Shown one piece after another: positions 47,050 through 63,604 of a DNA stretch of 64,000 bases (its first letter is position 1; every line of letters begins with the position of its first letter). The notes below the pieces were generated by a model, which was not told where the DNA came from, did not search any database, and was given only the letters and a program-made list of their open reading frames with translations. Origin of the DNA: Epiperipatus broadwayi (taxonomy: Eukaryota; Onychophora; Udeonychophora; Euonychophora; Peripatidae); assembly GCA_028023455.1 (NCBI GenBank), contig JAQFVV010000031.1, positions 6,180,926-6,244,925 on the forward strand, written 5' to 3'. The position numbers were made by a program, and so were the translations under genes.

Positions 47050-50000
47050 TAGACCATATTCACTTAGTATTTATTTAAACATGCACTTAACATCAAACCA
47101 AGAAATGAAAGTGGATAAGATCTACTGTCTGTATACCTGAGTTATATTTTATTGAATTACTAGTGTACTCACCTCACGTGATATCATATACCTGAGTTAT
47201 AATACTTGTTATTAATAATTTGCTTATAATTATTGATAGTGGGATATCTTGAGAAATCTAATGATAGAAATGTGTTTCATTTCATCCAATGACCCATAAT
47301 ATGATAGATAACTCAGTCTGATCTTTGGTTTAATAGCCACTACTCAGGTTAAATAATTCTTTTCTTTTGATATAAAAATCTACAATGCATTTTTCGTTTA
47401 TTAAGCTAAATATTTATATTGGAAGCTTTTTGAGATAAAATAAATATTTATATTTGAATCATTTCTTGATTAAATAATATACTTAATCCAGTTGATCCTC
47501 TTCATTAAGTTAAGCTGAATATAATAATATACTGAATATTTTGGATTCATAATTTTTTAATAATATTTGGCATTTCATGATCATTTAATCAATATCTTTT
47601 GATCTAAACCTTAATTTTGTTACACTGGATCTTTGAACTCCTTTAATTTTGTTACAATATATATATATATATATATATAAATAATATTTATATATATATA
47701 TATATATACGGATATTTTTATTTATTTTATATATATATATATATAGGTTATTTTAATTTAATTCAACCCTAGTTATTTAGAAAATCTATGCATTAATAAA
47801 ATTCTCATTATTTAATTAAATAATAGATTTTTGTAAATAAGAGCAATTTTAACCTGGAGTTTCATGTTTCTCCATGACCTATGTCAGCCATGAAAAAAAG
47901 TTATGTGACTGTACTTTCAAGATTGTCATATGTAGTGTATTGAGTCTTGGACATGGTTGATGAAGTTGAAGTGTGGTCAGTCTCAAGATCTCACCATCTC
48001 ACACAGCTTTGATCTTTTTGCATGGATTTTAGTTTCTGTTATACGAATGTACAAAATTGACTGGTACAATATATATTTCACTTGATGAAATTCAGGAGAA
48101 ATATATATATTAAATTGTGTATGTACAACAATATAATGTGATATTTCACTGTTTTTTTAATTTGTAAATTTATGTAGTTTTAAATTATTGATTTTTTTAT
48201 TTAAAAAATGATCAAAAGGCTAATATAATCTAACTGTGATAATCTGTCTGAGTATTAACACTTCCTTCTTTGAATGATTTATTTTTTTATCATTGATGTC
48301 CACACTATTTGCAAAGATATTTCAAGAATAGTTGGAAATAACTAAAAATGTTATTTCATTTGCAAAGTTTATCAAGATTCATGATTGTATGTCCATCATA
48401 ACTGTGTAAAAAAATTAAAAATCAAAAACATACACTATTACATTGTTATTTTATGTGCATATGTTCTATTTTTTATGTAAAAGTTATTATGTTATAGTTT
48501 AATATTAACAAAGAGAAATACATTGCATTCTGATTTTTCCACCTTATGAAAATATCTAATGCCATTACAAAAACATAATAGAATAATTTGATATATTCTT
48601 AAAAAAATAAGAAAGAATTTAAATTTGATAAATTTATCATTAATGAATATTTTTTTCATTGACAATTACAAACCTTCATTTAACTTTTTTTTACATTTTC
48701 TGAAATAAAATATGTTGTGACAAGCCTTTGATGTTGAATGCATTTTTGTATGTCATTATAATCTATTATTTTTAATATTTGCAATATTTACACCTGTTTT
48801 TCACTCACAAGCATACATTACTACCATATCAAGTTCAATTTATTAAATTCTAATGCAACATAACAGTTTAATGCTAAAATCAAAACTTGGAAGCTTAAAA
48901 AAAGTCCCACTAGGAGAACAATTAAATCTGTCACCATGCTCAAATGTTAAGCAGAAAGTTAAAACTTTTTAATACCCAAAAAAATAAAATTGCATTATAT
49001 TAAAATTTTCTACTTCCAAATAAGTTTAACAATATGGAAAAATATATATGCATAAATGACATGCTTAATGATAAACATATTACATTCAATTCAGAGCGTT
49101 TATTTAACAAATAAACATTATCCTATGATTAACTTTACTTCCTAACAAACAGTATAATAACTTATTACTGGATTATAAGGTATAGCTAGTTTAACTAATA
49201 TTTAAAACAACATTCAGAACAAAAGTAGGCCCTTTTAAAATTAATCTCAGACTATAGATGTAGTTGTTTCATAGGTAGAATATTAATCACTAAATCAAAA
49301 ACTGATTTAAATTCATATAAGAAATTTTCTATTTTGCAATACATTATTCAAAATATTAATTCAGAAATATTTTTTAATTTTAAAAATTCTTAAAATGTTA
49401 TAATAATTATTAAGAATTAAATAGTTTACTGTCCAAGAGTTTGTTAGATGTTTGCACGATGAAAACGACTTTAGAAGAATCACATCATATTGGGTTCTAG
49501 ATCCTGAATTTATTATTTTAACGCTGTACTATACCATGAAGAACAAAGTAATTCTCATTTCTTCTGATAAAGAAAATATTATTTTACACTTCACTTCCTA
49601 TGCACTACTGTGTTATACATTTTAAAACTTATTTAATCAAAACTTAATTAAAGCTTTGCCTATGTAGTAATTTTTCCATTGCAGAAACACATTTCACCCA
49701 AAATGGCATTATGCCATTTAAAAAGCAAGGATTATATAAAAAAAATTTGCTCTATTTTACTACACTTGTGCCATATTTTTTTTTTTGTTTTTATTGCTTG
49801 AGACTTTCATCTTGTAATGTGTCTTATTGCTTTCCTTATGAGTAAACTACTTTTAAAATAAAATTTATTTTCAGATGATAACAAGCATGATATGAATGAA
49901 ACATTGTTTATGATAAATAAACGTGGATGATCCTGGGCAGTATGTATTTTATATTTGTTGCCTATGCACATGGATGTCATTCCCTACATGCCAAGGGAAG

Positions 50001-50437
50001 ATTGTAAGAAAAAAATATATGGAGTTTCAAGTATTTAATACATCTATCTATCTGACAGATAAGGATTATTCATGAAATGCTTATAAAGTAGCAAAAAAGC
50101 TGGTGGGATTTTAATTCTGTTGGATGGTTATGATAAAAGAAATTGAGGTGAAGGAAGCACTACTTAACAAAAAAAAATGGATGCAATACCTGTAATGTAA
50201 AACATTCTTCAAGCTTCCATAAACTGTTAAAAGTTACTAGAAATGATTTCCTACCATATGAATGGATGATATAGTAAAAATATTGAATTATCAGCATATA
50301 TATAAAGATACAGATTTTTAGTACTCCAATCTCAACTAATGACTGATTGTAAAATGCATACATAGAAAAAATGCACTAAGTTGCTATGCTAAAATGTGGT
50401 TAATATAAGACAAGATGAGATGACACTAACACTTAAA
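47050..50437. other. AT-rich DNA, nothing recognised
   Basis: Contains TA runs at about 47657-47745, one of them after TTGTTACA, a terminus-like sequence. Otherwise stops in all frames, no repeat family or gene detected by eye. Confidence 0.4.
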
Positions 50438-50438
50438 T

Positions 50439-50701
<263 letters not shown>

Positions 50702-50702
50702 A

Positions 50703-50842
50703 TTATTACTTTTTGGGCTAAACCATGTATTATTTTCCATTACATACCGATATTTCGATGGACTAGCATCCGCCATTGTCAAGGTTAACCTTTGAAAATG
50801 ATGGAGGCTAGTCCATCGATGGTTTAGCCCAAAAAGTAATAA
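50703..50842. repeat. 140-bp fold-back next to GATA repeat
   Basis: Outer arms TTACTTTTTGGGCTAAACCA (about 50706-50725) and its complement (about 50820-50839), inner arms 50755-50786 and 50787-50819 meeting at GGTTAACC. The left side has an extra 28 bp (50727-50754). On the minus strand the left arm reads TTGACAATGGCGGA, TCCATC, GAAA, faintly like a PLE/hammerhead core after CpG decay; this is weak. No coding frame. Confidence 0.7.
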
Positions 50843-50849
50843 CTTATCT

Positions 50850-52160
50850 ACATCATGCAACTGTGAAAACATTATATATATATTAAAAAATTAATATGTG
50901 ATATCATGATAGTTTGGGTTTAAATTAAAGTCCAAAAACAGAATATTTAATAGGCTTATGATTTGTTTTTGGTTAACCAATCCCATAGGGAATTAAGATA
51001 ACTCTTCAATTTTGTCCAGTAAATGACTGTCTAACATTTTCCAGCTAAAGAATAAAACCCAGACGGAAAACATCTCAAAACCCTTATCATGTAATCTTCA
51101 CATACACTATTTCTCTGTAAGAGGCTCTTGGAAAGCCTTTGTCCTGTAAAGGCTAATTAAATGTCGTTTGATCTTTCATTAGCTTTTATCTTTATTTCGG
51201 ATTCGTTTTTTATTTCGTTTGTCTCGTTTTGCTTCAAGATGTGTATAACAAAATATTGGACCTATATATATATATAAAACGAAATAATAGTGACACTTTC
51301 AGTTCAACTTTATTCTCCATATATTCAAAACAGCATCTACTAATGAATGCAATATTTTTGCCTAAATCCATCAAATCATTCTTCCTCCACTAATATATTG
51401 TGTTTTCTCCTTTCATATCATTTTAATAATAAAAAAGACTACTTTATTCATTCAAATATATCATCCTCAAATTCCCACCAATTTTCAAAAATTAATAGCG
51501 CGCTATCAAAAACAATCAATACGCTAATCTTTGTTAAAAAAACAAACAAAAAAAACATTTAATATGGAAGCGTATCATTGATGAAGAAAAATTACTGAAA
51601 TCGTAGTTGAATGTTCTATATATTATTTGTTTTTTTAGTAGCATGAATAATTGTGAATTTTATTACAATTAATTCTGTATTTTTTATATTCCTATTAAAT
51701 CATTGGTTTTAATGTTTTCAGTATTTCATTAGGTAATATTAAAACATTGAAACAACTTTTTTATTATTATTATTAAAAATAAAATGTGAAATGCTGTCAG
51801 ATATAATTTCCTTCTAATAGAATTTATTAGAAATAACATTAGAGATTGTAAAAGCATTCGATTGATAAAAAATATTTATAATCGACGTTGTCTTGGTTAA
51901 TTTTTAAGAAACAAATCTATTTCTATTTAATAATTGTAATCATATTTCTTTTTGGTTTCTTTATTATTAATATCATCCGTCTGTTTAATAGCAATAATGT
52001 TTGACACCCCCCCCTCCGCCCAATCATCTAAAAATAAACTAACTTTTATATAACATCACTTTTAATAAATTATTTAAAGACTTCTTATTATTAAAAATTC
52101 GTCAATCTCAATGACATTTTTCTCATGTGTTTTATATAGCGAATCAGCTCTCTATACACA
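50850..52160. other. AT-rich DNA, nothing recognised
   Basis: No gene or repeat family seen. A C-rich run (CCCCCCCC-like) at about 52008-52020 stands out. The 71-codon plus frame at 51347-51562 is serine/asparagine-rich with no motif. Confidence 0.4.
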
Positions 52161-52648
52161 TAATTTTTATTAGTCATTCATTACCAATTAATGAATAATT
52201 CTGTAGTGTAATTTTCACTACTCCATTCTCACTCAAGGTAAAGGCTGTTTTCTGTTTGCTTTTAATACCTTGTGGAGGGATGTAATCATAAACATATTAG
52301 AAAAGAGGTGTGAAAAAGTCCTATGATCCCCACGATGCACATTTCATGATGAACCAACACTGATCAATTGGTCTATATCACAATCTTTTACACATATCTT
52401 TATAATGATATGTGTAAGAGATTGGTAATCTGGATCAACTGATCAAGGCTAGTTCAGCATGAAATGTGTATCTTGGGGATCATATGTTTTTTTATATGTG
52501 CTGGACCAAATGTTTATGACTACATCCCTCCACAATGTGATAAAAGCAGATAAAAACCAGACCGTAGTGATATAGTAAAAATTACACTGTGGAAAAATTA
52601 TTCCTTAAATGGTTTACCTCTATTTTGATGAATGACTAATAAAATTTA
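52161..52648. repeat. 480-bp fold-back (family 4) with hammerhead-like relics
   Basis: Arms (about 52161-52400 and 52405-52648) are imperfect reverse complements centred on CACATAT/ATATGTG. Each arm has a motif related to a hammerhead core: on plus, CTGATCA (52439), a stem ending GTT-CAGCAT, GAAA (52461), TGTGTATC, TTGGGG; on minus, TTGATCA, GTT-CATCAT, GAAA, TGTGCATC. A single arm recurs at 57287-57487. The G8 position of the core is altered in two copies, so ribozyme origin is only suggestive. Confidence 0.7.
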
Positions 52649-52730
52649 TTAACATACCCTCCATCAATTGTTTTTGTCAAAGTTGTGAGGACATTAAGTT
52701 TGGCAGTTATCAATTAAATTATCCTAATTG

Positions 52731-57194
<4,464 letters not shown>

Positions 57195-57270
<76 letters not shown>
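57195..57270. repeat. TA microsatellite
   Basis: About 38 TA units at the right border of the long repeat. Confidence 0.95.
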
Positions 57271-57277
<7 letters not shown>

Positions 57278-57286
57278 TATGAGAGA

Positions 57287-57487
57287 TTGTGTTCTGAATC
57301 AATTAATGAATGCTGGTTCAGCATAAAATGTACATCTTGGGGATTATATATTATCTTCATGTCTAATTGGTTTTATGTTTATGATTACAACTCTCCACAA
57401 GTTGTTAAAACTGGATTGAAACCAGTCCCCTTTACTTTGTATAAGAATGGTATAGTGAAAATTGCACTATATAAATATTATTGATTG
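57287..57487 (+). repeat. single arm of fold-back family 4
   Basis: Matches the right arm of 52161-52648 (phrases GCATAAAATG/GCATGAAATG, ATCTTGGGGAT, TCTCCACAA, GTGAAAATTGCACT). The hammerhead-like part reads TTAATGA, ATGCTG-GTT-CAGCAT (a perfect 6-bp hairpin), AAAA, TGTACATC, TTGGGG. Core bases are changed, so it is a relic. Confidence 0.6.
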
Positions 57488-57489
57488 TG

Positions 57490-57990
57490 CTGCCTATATG
57501 ACTTTCATATTATTAATTTAATTTTAATTTCCATTTTCAGTTTTATTAAGCATGTAACAATGGACTAGTCATAATCCAATTATAGCACAGCTATTACAAA
57601 CCAAGAATTATTTTACATCAATTTAATAAATCATGACCATTTAAATGAAAAATATCAACATCCAAAAATATCTTTATACAAAATAGCCATTTTAAACATA
57701 GCACAATTTCTATAACAATTACAATTATATTTTTTAATATAAAATAAGTCATTATTTCTAGTTATATTAGGAAATTTATAATTTATATTATGAAAAAATT
57801 ATGTTACATCATATTTACCTAAAAACATTTTTCATAGAAACAATAAATCATTCAACATTCTTTTGTTTGTAAGCTATGTTTTTCTATCCACACATAGCAT
57901 TTTAAATTTTTAAAAAAGATATCACATCACCCCTGTATCCAAAAATATTTCTAATTCTTGTCATTATATATTATCATATTAGTTTGAATT
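57490..57990. other. AT-rich DNA, nothing recognised
   Basis: No gene or repeat recognised; may contain the unrecognisable N-terminal part of the PLE relic that follows. Confidence 0.35.
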
Positions 57991-60410
57991 ACAGAATCAT
58001 TTGCCATTTAAAAGAGACTTGTTATTTCTGATAAAGTCAATGCTATAGGTATAATGGAAACTTCTGGTTATGATAGCAAAATAAAAGAGTTGTTCACAAC
58101 AGATCAATATACAAATATGGCCAAAAAATCTGAAATTGTGTGCAGAACAAAGTTACAAGCACTCACAGATAGTACCTTGGTTCATAAAAAATAAATTAAC
58201 ATCATATTTCAGCAACATTTTCCACATTTAATATCATAAGGACCACGTACCATTAAGACCTATTGTTGGTTCTAAAAATTTACATAATCAAAACTTGTTC
58301 TTTCAACCTTTGACATAAACAAGACAGGGTTCTTTTTTTCAGATATTCTAAGCTTTTTGTAGAATTAATCAAGAACATGAAAATTAAAAGAACTAATAAA
58401 TTTGTAAGGTTTGATGTGAAAAGTTTATTTACAAATGTAACATGGGATGAATCAAAGAAATGATTAATGGATGATGATAACTTTAATACCTGAATGACTA
58501 TTTCTATTGTTAATATAATGAAGATATTACATTCAGTATAACAGTGATATATCTTCAACATCATATGATTACAATTTTTTATGCTTAGACAATGTATTAA
58601 TTGCCATCTAGTATAAGCCATATTTCACAGTTTGTGCTTATATTCAACTAAAAAGATAAAATGTGACTTCTAGAGGAATCCATTAGATCCAAAAGTCTAC
58701 TTGCAGTGCTCTAATATACACTACTCCTTACTGATGAAAACTATAAAACTAATTTTAGAATATTATATGAGTAGTGAATAGATAGGGATTTGATGAATTA
58801 ACCTTGTACAATCAACAGATTCCTATGACTTATATTACTTATATTCGGGGGCAATAATATATGGAGAAGCATGCTATTGTGTAAATAGATTATTTAAGCA
58901 TAAGAAATGATAAAAATGCGATATTATAATGATTTAATACCAATTCTAGTAGAAGATTTATGGTTACTATGATTATAAAAAAAAACCCAAATAGATAGTG
59001 AACTGGATTCATGTGTATATGATTATAGAAGTGCATTAGCTTGGACTGTAAACATTATTATGCTTCAGTTGTGCCTCATAGCTTTAAACCCAATTAAAAA
59101 TGAAAACAATATCAACTAGAGGTATGCATTAGATACAAAGATGTAAATATAGTGCTCTCAGATTTAAATCTTCTCACTCATGAAAACCATAGTGAAAAAG
59201 TTGTATGTGGTGCATTCATTGTGTATGTACTAGAAAGGGATTTTGATTTACTAACCTTCTAGTAGCCATTGACTACAATAGCTTGCACTATGTTGCAATT
59301 TTGTACAGAGAAAGTCACTATTGTATTAATATAATTTTAATATAATAGATAGTTGTTCCAACAAAAATAAGAATATGCTTATGGCTCACCATTTTTACCT
59401 CATGACATTCTCATGATATACCAACATTTAAAGGGAAACGATTGAAGCCACAGTCATAAATACTACTCAGTATTACTTAAAAATTGACTTAGCTATGCCA
59501 TTAACACATTTGTTGTATGGGTACATGATAAAACACTATTACAAATAATCTGTAACTATGACACCAACATAGAATCTTCAATGAAATTGACAATGAAATC
59601 AAAACAAGAACAAAAATTGGCATTCTTAGATGTTCTTGTGAGAATACTTCCTCATAAAATTAAAAATTAAGATTTAAAGGAAGCTCATAAACACAGAAAA
59701 ATACTTAGCATATACAATTAATCATTCCCAAAACACAATACATTGGTTTGTACACTATGGGACAGGACAAAAGAATATTGTTTAGAAATTAATGATTTGA
59801 AAAAGAAAAGATCTTCATAAAACAATGTCATCTAAAGAATGCTTATTTATCAGTTGTCCTTAAAATCTTAAATAGTCAACATATAAAACTAACAAAAAAT
59901 AATTAATGATTCTATAATGTATCCATAGATATCAGGAATGGCAAATAAAGAAAAAAATTGCAATCAATATAATGTTAGAACATATTTTAAAAAGTCATAT
60001 CACACTCTGAGGAATTGTACTATTTAAAAAATTGACATTTGAATTGCTGTAAAACAAAAACTGTCTTTATGAAATGCCAAGTAAATATGAAAGACAGTCC
60101 ATTGGTGATATCAGTCACCCCATTGGAAACTGACTAAAAGAGCACAAACTGATGATTATAAAAGAGTGTAGTCATATCTAAAAAAGCATACTATGTAAGT
60201 AGCAATGAGCATATATTCTAATGGAAAAATACAATAATATTGTATAGAGAAGAAAAAGTATAAAGGAAACAATTCAATGAAGCTTCTCACATGACAAAAA
60301 CTAATAACTTCATAAAATAATATAGTGTGATAATATATTGGGTCAGGAAGCCATAAATTAACTTTACTCTTAGGAATAAATGGAAAAATTAGGAGGACTC
60401 TCATAAATAA
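57990..60410 (+). pseudogene. Penelope-like element RT and GIY-YIG relic, interrupted
   Basis: Decayed PLE polyprotein on the plus strand. In order: RPIVGSKN (about 58255-58278), VELIKNMKIKRTNKF then FDVKSLFTNV (RT motif A, 58410-58439), an intervening repeat block (58671-59350), YAINTFVVW at about 59494-59520 where the catalytic YVDDTFV motif is expected (Asp-Asp changed to Ile-Asn), LAFLDVLVR (about 59617-59643), a KHRKILS/FPKHNTLV stretch, and SIGDISHPIGN with KEH (about 60098-60145) from the GIY-YIG endonuclease. Many stops. Motif A to motif C would be a normal distance without the intervening block, so that block is a later insertion. Confidence 0.8.
58671..59350 (+). mobile_element. two decayed hammerhead-family-1 monomers inserted in PLE
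   Basis: Two tandem segments match the family 1 monomer: ATTAGATCC, GCAGTGCTC, ACTCCTTACTGATGA, ATGAGTAG, GATAGGGATTT, and again from about 59129 with ATTAGATAC, AGTGCTCTCAGATTTAAATC, CTAGAAAGGGATTTT, AGCCATTGA. Period is about 460-475 bp. Both ribozymes are ruined: the first keeps CTGATGA (58731) but not GAAAC or stem II, the second has lost the core. Much older than the copies at 3641 and 10497. Confidence 0.7.
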
Positions 60411-60454
60411 CTATATAAAATTTCCAATGATTTTTGCCTTTGATGGATAAGTTC

Positions 60455-60620
60455 ATTTGAGTAGAGCATTTCTTTAACTTTAATATCATAAATCTAAAGT
60501 TACAGATTTGATCCCCATGCTAGTGTTGTCACTGGCCAGTGCAGAACCATTTGAAGTATACAGTGGAGAAAAATGTCACTCAGCACATTGCATTTTATAT
60601 GAACCTGTGTGTTATTTTTA
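60455..60620 (+). repeat. tRNA-derived SINE-like sequence, decayed
   Basis: A-box-like GAGTAGAGCATTT (about 60469) and B-box-like AGATTTGATCCCC (about 60504-60516) at tRNA spacing are followed by a non-tRNA body TGTTGTCACTGGCC. The layout is that of a tRNA-headed SINE. It lies directly downstream of the PLE relic. Confidence is limited by decay of both boxes. Confidence 0.45.
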
Positions 60621-63315
60621 AAAGTTTACTTTGTTTGGAAGGTTTAAATAAAGTAAATTTAAAGGCATTCAATATTTAATGTTATATGATTAAAAAAGTC
60701 AACATAAAATTATTACTCAAATATATCATCCCCACAAACATTCAGACAATTACAAAATACTTATTATGTTTTTATTGGTATGTGATTCATTAATATTTAT
60801 AAATGTCCCTCATATAGAAAAAACTTATTGCATTTTATTATCATTATTATGTATTCTTAAAAGTAAACACCATAAACTAAAAAGAAACCATCTTTTAATT
60901 TCTTCTAATAACATCTTGCCAAAATCCTAAAACAGTTTTTTTTATAATTTACATTGTCTTAATTGACTACCTCAGCTTAAGAATTTATGCTATTCTAAAA
61001 AAAAAGATAATAAATAAATAACGAAAAGAAGGATGATAATATTTATTGTGTAAATTGTGCTATCTAAATCTTATGTATTAATAAATATACTCTATTTAGA
61101 TAATTATAAGTGTAAAATAGATAATGTCTAATAAATTAAAACTTATTACAAAGATATAGTTCTAGTATACAAATATATAGTTTTTGTATTAAAAGATGTA
61201 TGCTTTCAAGTTAAAAGTTACTGTTTGATTTATGTATACTTCTAGAAAGAGAGAAAGCTGGACAAAGTTAATTTTATAGATAAAATTTTAAAAAATGTGT
61301 CAGATAGTTTATGGGTGTTAAAGTACAATCATTTAATACATTTCAGAGTAATTAATAATTTAGTTAAGTACTTTTATTTGGTAGATTTTTAAAAAATATA
61401 TATCTCTGAATAAGTAATATTAAGTTGTTTAAAATAAGCAAGTTGATTATAAATATAGATTCAGTTTAGAAATGTAAAGGAATGTTCTGTATGCATGTGT
61501 GTATGAAACAATGGGCATGTGCATATATTTTGTACATTGGTTTTAATTGCCAAGAAATTTTATTTTTAGTCATTAAATATTTAAAAATAAATATTTAAAT
61601 AACTCAATCATAAAAGTGTTAAAATTAATAAGTAAGGGTATATATATATATATTAAAAACATGATATTTCAAATTAAAATAAAATATCTTATTTAATTTT
61701 TTTAATATTTTATTAATTGTATTAATTAATAAAAATAATTTATCTTTTTTTTTCAACTTTGGTTAGTTAATGTATCATGTTAGCCCAGAAAAGTGGAGCA
61801 AAATTACAAAATTTTGCTAATTAGTTGTGTGTTTTATTTAGATTTTTTAAAATAGAAGTCACAATTTTGGGTGTATATATTTAATTAATGATATTTGTCA
61901 ATAGAGGTATAAAAGATAAGGATTGAGAGTTTACACTACTACCCTTCTAATTCTGCTGTTGACTGACGACTGCTATTACTGATATGTTCAGGTGAACTGC
62001 AATCTTCTGATCTACTTTAAATAACAGTAATAGATTTTTTAATTATTTTTTTATCTAAGTGTTAGTTTGGTAAAACTTTATATTCGTTAACCTAGAATGC
62101 AAGGCCAGTCAAAATATATAAGATATTCTTTGCTTTTAATATCTAATTCAATTAGAATTGTCTAAACAATTAATGTCATGCTTTGGAAAATAATTATTTT
62201 ATGATTATTCAATTTCATCAATTATATTTAGAAAGGAATTATGAAAGAAACCAGTTGATATTTTTATATTAGTTTCTAAAATTATGCTGGACAATGTACT
62301 ATGTTACATCTTTCTATTGCAATTTATCTTAAAGAGAAAGTATTTAAAGTTAAGTATTAGAAAAAAAACTGTTAAAAATGTAATTTTGAAGATAAAGATT
62401 TATATTGACTGTTATTACTAATGACTAATGCTAGAATGGTCAACTTATTGATTGATTTAAATAGATAATTCAAATATTTTCTTACTATAAAGATTTCTAA
62501 GTACTAACCTGTCATAATTGATACAGAAAAAGTACTTTATAATATACTTTGTTTTTTTTACTGTTTTGCTAAAAAAAAAAAAAAAAATTAGAATATTGAA
62601 GCAAAGAAATTAATGGAAAACTTCACGGAAGTAAACACAGCTTGAATGGATAAGAATAATAGACATTATGTAAATGTGTTATCTTGAATTGCAAACTTTT
62701 AAATTTAATGGTATTTTTTTGAAGAAAATATTGCTAAAATGATATCTCTAAGTGAACTAAAAAAATTTGTAAGTTAAGAAGAATATTTTTTATTATTCAT
62801 TTTAAGAAGAAAAAAACATTGTTTATTTTCCAGTAAAACCACAAACAAAAATTAAATGACAACTTTCTAAGTTAACAATATTTGATACTAAATGGAAATT
62901 TTCATATTAAAAACCAGTTTAAATAGATACAGACTTTTGCTTTTTTTATAAAAAAGAAACTTTTTTAAGTGTTCCTATGATTTTATTGCTTATTTTAGAA
63001 AGTCATATTTGTTCTTATTTTCTTATGAAAGAAACTATATGTGATAAGTACAGATGTGCCATTATATAGATAATTTGCCTAGAAAGGATGTTGCATGCCA
63101 GCAACAAACTGTTCACTATGGAAACAATTCTAAAAAAGAACTAGGGTATTTAATATATATATATCATGTCAAGGTATTTTTTTTTATATTCTCCTTTTGT
63201 ATTTGTTTAGTGGTGAAAATATCTTTCATGATGACTTAATCCATGCACTATTTTCTTCGACCTGAATTGAACGTTTTACTTTCACCTTGCTCTTCTTTTG
63301 AATTTTTTTCTCATA
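60621..63315. other. AT-rich DNA with an LTR-like promoter, no gene recognised
   Basis: A TATAAAA at about 61909 after a GC-poor stretch, followed by a C/T-richer segment (61935-61990), resembles the promoter regions of the LTR-like repeats above but LTR ends are not identified. The 61-codon plus frame at 63054-63239 has no motif. Confidence 0.35.
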
Positions 63316-63410
63316 TGTCATAACACTGGCTGGGACTCGGACCCACAACCGTCTGAAACCAACTACTTGCTTGCAAGGCAGCTGCAATGACCACTCGGCT
63401 AACAATGCTT
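63316..63410 (-). repeat. tRNA-derived SINE-like head, copy 2
   Basis: Minus strand: A box TAGCCGAGTGGT (about 63391-63402) and B box GGGTCCGAGTCCC (about 63331-63343). About 80% identical by eye to 44220-44308, including the shared AAGCAAGTAGTTGG stretch and the downstream CATATGAGAAAAAAATTCAA. Two copies 19 kb apart indicate a dispersed pol III-type repeat. Confidence 0.65.
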
Positions 63411-63604
63411 GACTCTTCTTTTGAATTTTGGTATGCTTTGGTTCACCATCTGCAGAATTAAACACTCTGATTATAGTAAACCATCAGTTTAAACTTAGGT
63501 TAAAAGTAAAGTATTTTATTCAACGGATTGCATTTTATTATTTAGCTCTTTCTTTTATAGGCTTTATAATATCGATCAAATTTATTAGAAAACTTCTTCA
63601 TATC

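Noticed and set aside
58280-58621. 113-codon minus-strand open frame
   Set aside because: It is antisense to the PLE reverse transcriptase, whose motif A lies on the plus strand within it.
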